From CAYSPU01 sp964432995 (GTDB lineage: Bacteria; Verrucomicrobiota; Verrucomicrobiia; Limisphaerales; JAHDYP01), in contig CAYSPU010000121.1 in NCBI GenBank assembly GCA_964432995.1, positions 1 through 17,126 of the forward strand: 17,126 bases of DNA, written 5' to 3'. The translations under genes were made by a program, and so were the position numbers. How positions within the stretch are numbered: position 1 is the first letter of the stretch; the number at the start of each line of letters is the position of its first letter. Shown here one piece after another: positions 14,461-17,126 of the stretch. Below the pieces are notes generated by a model. The model made no database searches and was not told the origin of the DNA. It saw nothing but the letters and a program-made list of their open reading frames with translations.

Positions 14461-15642
14461 TCAATGGTCTTTTGACCGCACAGGCTCCCGCGCGATGTGC
14501 CGGGCCATCTCCCGCGAAAGCAATCGCAGCCTCCCCTTGGCCTGCTCCGCGCCCGCCGAGTTCGGGTTCCGATCGATGATTCGCTGCAGCGCCGCCCGCG
14601 CCGCACCCTCGTCTTTCCCCACCTGGATTTCCACGTCCGCCAACAGGTTCAGCCAGTGGGCCACACTCCTCGGCGAGGCCTGGGGCAGAGCCAGTAAAGT
14701 CTCCAACTCGATCCGCGCCCGGTCGGCCTGCCCATAGTCCCACGCGTAGGCCATCGCCAGACGCTCGCGTGCCGACACGTCGTGTGGATGCGCGGCCAAC
14801 TGCCGCTGCAGCACCTCCACTTCGGGCTCGGTTGGCGGAACCGTCGGAAGCACTGGCTCGCCCGGACTACGAAACCGCGTCGGCTGCTCCGGGAGCGCGA
14901 GGGCACCTCGGGGCGCAGCCGCTTCGGCCTCCAGATGAGCGAGGCGTTGCTCCGCCAAAAACGCCGCCTCGCTGTCGGGGAACCGGTTGACAATGGTCTC
15001 CAAACACGCCCGTGCCGCCACCACATCGTGCCCGAGCGAGAGGTGCCACCCTGCCAACTGGGTCAGGACAACCGCCTGTCCGCCGGCGTCCTCCGGATGG
15101 TTCGCCAGCCACTCCTCGATGGTCGACACCGCACCCGGCAGGTCGTGCAGATCCTCCGCCTGGATCGCGGCCATCATGAGGGTGCCCTGCACGTCGCCGG
15201 GGAACTTCGCCAATTGGCGGCCTACTTCTTCCATCGCCTCCCGATAATGCCCCGCTTTGCGCCGCGCTTCGGCGATCGAGTACAGCGGCGCCGGCTTGAT
15301 CTCCTGTGTCCCCTCATCAAAGAGATTGGTCAGCGGCCGCGCCACGAATTCCCCAAAGCTCTTCCCCCAGATCAGGCCGAGCCCAATCCCCATGGCGGCG
15401 ATGAGCCCCACCATCACCATCACCATGGCGTAGGCGCCGGCCAACCCGCCGCCAACGCCTCCCCCACCGCGGAAGCCCCGGCGCGCGATGAAGATGATCC
15501 CGGCGACCAACAGCACGGTGCCCAACCAGCGCCAGACCAGTTGCTTGGGCTCGTCGCTGCGGGACAGCGCCCGCCAGAGCAGACCCACCCCCAGCGCGGC
15601 CAGCACGAGCCACGGCAACCATTGGAGCGCAAGGTCCACCAT
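14461..15642 (-). CDS. Membrane-anchored tetratricopeptide-repeat protein
   Basis: A 393-residue protein of unknown specific role. Three hydrophobic segments are near residues 6-23, 38-54 and 68-95. A Gly-rich link (RRGFRGGGGVGGG) separates the second and third. The rest is helical repeat: EARRKAGHYREAMEEVGRQL (about 125-144) is a clear TPR. Further repeats follow around 160-235, and after a Pro-rich linker (about 245-275) more at 275-375. Such proteins act as assembly scaffolds on the inner membrane. The ATG at 15642 opens directly onto the first membrane helix; no clear ribosome site. A 6-bp inverted repeat (GGTCAA / TTGACC, 14459-14477) spans its stop codon. The pseudopilin gene follows after 41 nt, so a joint role in secretion or pilus-like assembly is possible but unproven. 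Confidence 0.85.
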   Translation of the reverse strand: MVDLALQWLPWLVLAALGVGLLWRALSRSDEPKQLVWRWLGTVLLVAGIIFIARRGFRGGGGVGGGLAGAYAMVMVMVGLIAAMGIGLGLIWGKSFGEFVARPLTNLFDEGTQEIKPAPLYSIAEARRKAGHYREAMEEVGRQLAKFPGDVQGTLMMAAIQAEDLHDLPGAVSTIEEWLANHPEDAGGQAVVLTQLAGWHLSLGHDVVAARACLETIVNRFPDSEAAFLAEQRLAHLEAEAAAPRGALALPEQPTRFRSPGEPVLPTVPPTEPEVEVLQRQLAAHPHDVSARERLAMAYAWDYGQADRARIELETLLALPQASPRSVAHWLNLLADVEIQVGKDEGAARAALQRIIDRNPNSAGAEQAKGRLRLLSREMARHIAREPVRSKDH

Positions 15643-15695
15643 GCAGTTGCCGATTGGACATCACCCAGCGGCGGCTGTCACGGGGGAAGGTGCAG

Positions 15696-15770
15696 CCCGG
15701 ATCCGCGCACAAGTGGCGCGGTGGGCTCGGTCGTCCCCGGTCCGCGCGCGGTTTTCGCCCCTGCGGGCGG
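15696..15770. repeat. Dispersed repeat family 2, most complete copy
   Basis: This copy contains both halves seen separately elsewhere. The left part (CCCGGATCC...AAGTGGCGCGG...CGGTCGTCCCC) is shared with 4899-4944, and the right part (CGGTCGTC...GGTTTTCGCCCCTGCGG) with 2985-3045. It lies about 50 nt upstream of the TPR gene start. Confidence 0.75.
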
Positions 15771-15799
15771 ACATTTCACGCGGGGAGCGTGAGATGTCC
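15769..15799. repeat. Long hairpin in the spacer 15643-16013
   Basis: Arms GGACATTTCACGC (15769-15781) and GCGTGAGATGTCC (15787-15799) pair over 13 positions with a single G-T wobble and a 5-nt loop. It directly abuts the end of the family 2 repeat, so the two may form one element. It could be part of a structured leader of the TPR gene or a mobile-element end. No T-run follows. Confidence 0.6.
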
Positions 15800-15922
15800 G
15801 GGTCAGGCGCGGATTTGGATGCAGTGCCCGGAGTCGACCACGCGAGGAGCCCTGAGGTTTCGGGACAACCCAAACGCCGAGGGCGGCATCGAAGGAGCAA
15901 TGCCGGAACCGTTCGATGGGTG

Positions 15923-15958
15923 TGCAACCTTTTGTCGTATATACGACAAAAGGTTGCA
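15923..15958. repeat. Perfect 36-bp palindrome
   Basis: Each half is TGCAACCTTTTGTCGTAT and its exact complement, joined at a TATA centre with no mismatch. It is AT-rich in a GC-rich region. It lies 55 nt past the S8 protease stop and about 280 nt before the TPR gene start, both on the minus strand. Candidate roles are a terminator hairpin of the protease gene, a regulator site or an element end. The bases 15800-15922 hold no gene I can support. Confidence 0.85.
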
Positions 15959-16013
15959 TCAGACTGCGGAGCGAATTGGCGCGAAGTGGCTGTGGGAATA
16001 CCCACCGCCGGCG

Positions 16014-17126
16014 TCAGGGTGTCGCGCTCAGTGCCGCCGCCGCATCCACCAACCCGGCGCCCGTGGCGTCAGCGTCCCAGTCAGGCAAAGCAGTGGAACT
16101 GGACCCCAGGATCGATTCGGCTTGAGCCGCCGTCAGGTCGGGGTTCTTCTGGGCCATCAGGGCAACGACACCAGCCACGTGCGGGCTGGCCATCGAGGTG
16201 CCGCCCAGGAAGTAGTAGGAGAGATGGCCGCTGTCGAGCTGATAGGGGCCGAGGATCCATGAACCGGGAGCGGCGACGTCAAGATCCTGCCCAACCAACG
16301 CGCGCCCCGAGAAGTCCGTGATGTAGAAATCAGACGGTTCTGTGGGATCAACAACGTCGTTCAGCCACCACCACTCGTCCGGCGTCCACTCGCCGACCCA
16401 TCCGCAAGCGGCAGCAGAGATGACGGGTTGGTAGGCGCCTGGGTATCCCATGCCGCTGGTCCCCCCGTTCCCGGCCGAGGCGACCACAATCACGCCTTGT
16501 TCGACCGCATAATCGATGGCGACCTTCTCCATGGCGTCGAGGCCAGGACCGCCCAGGCTCATGTTGATGACCACTGGGTAATCCGCAAGAGGGCCAGCCT
16601 TTAGATCGGCCACATAGGCAATGCCGCGCGCCACGACCGAGGACCAGGTGCGGCCGTTCTGATTGATCACCTTGACCGGGATCACGGTGCTCATCGGGGC
16701 GACGCCGTTCACAGGTCCGTTCACGGGATCAAAAGGGAACCTGTAGCCGAGGATCGTGCTCGTGACATGGGTCCCGTGCGAGTCCTGGTCGTTCTCCCAC
16801 TTGTTCGGCTGGCTGGAAACCCAGCCGACGCCCCCGCCACCGCCGCCGAGCGAGATGGCGTATTCGGTCGCGATCCGCTCTCGAGGGAAGTAGTAAGGCC
16901 ACGTTCTCACGAGACCGCTGTCGAGCACGGCGACATAGACACCGGTGCCGTCGTAGTCGACATGGCGGCCGGCGCCGTAGTCCGTGACATTGATCGCGTC
17001 CAGGTTCCAGGTGCTGATGCCGTCGCTGAAGTCCGTGACCTCAGCAGCGGCGACAGGGCCGGTGGTGCGTTCGGCATCGGGGTTGGCCGCTGCCACGTAA
17101 GGGAGACTCCGAATGGCCGCCAGATT
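16014..17126 (-). CDS. Subtilisin-like serine protease, family S8 (5' end outside window)
   Basis: The C-terminal 370 residues of a secreted S8 protease. The catalytic triad is complete: Asp69 in VAVLDSGLV, His117 in DSHGTHVTS and Ser311 in GGTSMASPHVAG, with the oxyanion Asn220 in VVASAGNGG (numbered from the window edge). NMSLGGPGLDAME and the closing LTAAQAESILGSSST...GAGLVDAAAAL are typical of the fold. The frame is open to base 17126. The first residues (AIRSLPYVAAANPDAE) look like the end of an I9-type propeptide, so the GTG at 17096 is internal and the start lies outside. The protein ends just after the catalytic domain, without a sorting domain. It is probably secreted, though the signal peptide is not in view. 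The gene looks less GC-rich than its neighbours. Confidence 0.94.
   Translation of the reverse strand, partial: NLAAIRSLPYVAAANPDAERTTGPVAAAEVTDFSDGISTWNLDAINVTDYGAGRHVDYDGTGVYVAVLDSGLVRTWPYYFPRERIATEYAISLGGGGGGVGWVSSQPNKWENDQDSHGTHVTSTILGYRFPFDPVNGPVNGVAPMSTVIPVKVINQNGRTWSSVVARGIAYVADLKAGPLADYPVVINMSLGGPGLDAMEKVAIDYAVEQGVIVVASAGNGGTSGMGYPGAYQPVISAAACGWVGEWTPDEWWWLNDVVDPTEPSDFYITDFSGRALVGQDLDVAAPGSWILGPYQLDSGHLSYYFLGGTSMASPHVAGVVALMAQKNPDLTAAQAESILGSSSTALPDWDADATGAGLVDAAAALSATP

Noticed and set aside
15643..16013. Frames of about 70-200 codons across the spacer before the TPR gene
   Set aside because: They read through the dispersed repeat, hairpin and palindrome; coding cannot be supported.
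17094..17096. GTG as the start of the S8 protease
   Set aside because: The frame is open upstream to the window edge and those residues resemble the end of a propeptide, so the gene is 5'-truncated by the window.

Overview
The window looks like a piece of a GC-rich Verrucomicrobiota chromosome, probably of the Limisphaerales/Pedosphaera type. Three protein features point there: a pseudopilin with the [20 protein letters not shown] leader and a DGH-containing C-terminus, a protein matching my memory of the 'Minf_1886' Verrucomicrobia/Planctomycetes family, and a ThrH-type phosphoserine phosphatase. Most starts also lack a clear Shine-Dalgarno, and the intergenic spacers are long and full of hairpin repeats. 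The phylum is inferred with good confidence and the genus is not determined. No rRNA, tRNA, transposase or CRISPR array was seen.

Layout. On the minus strand, 1-2852 holds a two-domain M16 zinc peptidase (running off the left edge), a Minf_1886-like protein and a 57-residue membrane peptide. 3112-4827 (minus) is a secreted protein with Ig-like domains. 4828-5484 is a divergent spacer with a tandem 128-bp repeat and a 100-N assembly gap. 5485-6702 (plus) is a DUF1015 protein, followed by argG (6991-8235) and thrH (8312-8914) on the same strand. plsY and gpsA (10561-8934, minus, 4-nt overlap) form a phospholipid unit. A Gfo/Idh/MocA oxidoreductase and lpxB (10917-13240, plus, overlapping) form a lipid A unit. 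A second repeat array lies at 13261-13560. Then on the minus strand come a pseudopilin-like protein (13616-14419), a membrane TPR protein (14461-15642) and a subtilisin-like protease (16014, running off the right edge).

How the genes fit together. GpsA makes glycerol-3-phosphate and PlsY acylates it, so the pair feeds membrane phospholipid synthesis. LpxB makes the lipid A disaccharide, which implies a Gram-negative outer membrane; its overlapping oxidoreductase partner may act on a sugar nucleotide. ArgG and ThrH serve arginine and serine metabolism. The M16 peptidase, Ig-like protein, S8 protease and pseudopilin are cell-envelope or secreted functions.

The most unusual content is between the genes. 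A 127/128-bp unit occurs in tandem at two loci in opposite orientation. Each unit carries two copies of one hairpin module, inverted relative to each other and always 24 nt apart, with a compensated base-pair change between them. This is the architecture of REPIN elements (paired inverted REP palindromes). Diverged single hairpins of similar form lie at 6816-6883 and 10732-10794. A second dispersed repeat family, a 36-bp perfect palindrome and a 71-bp palindromic element occupy other spacers.
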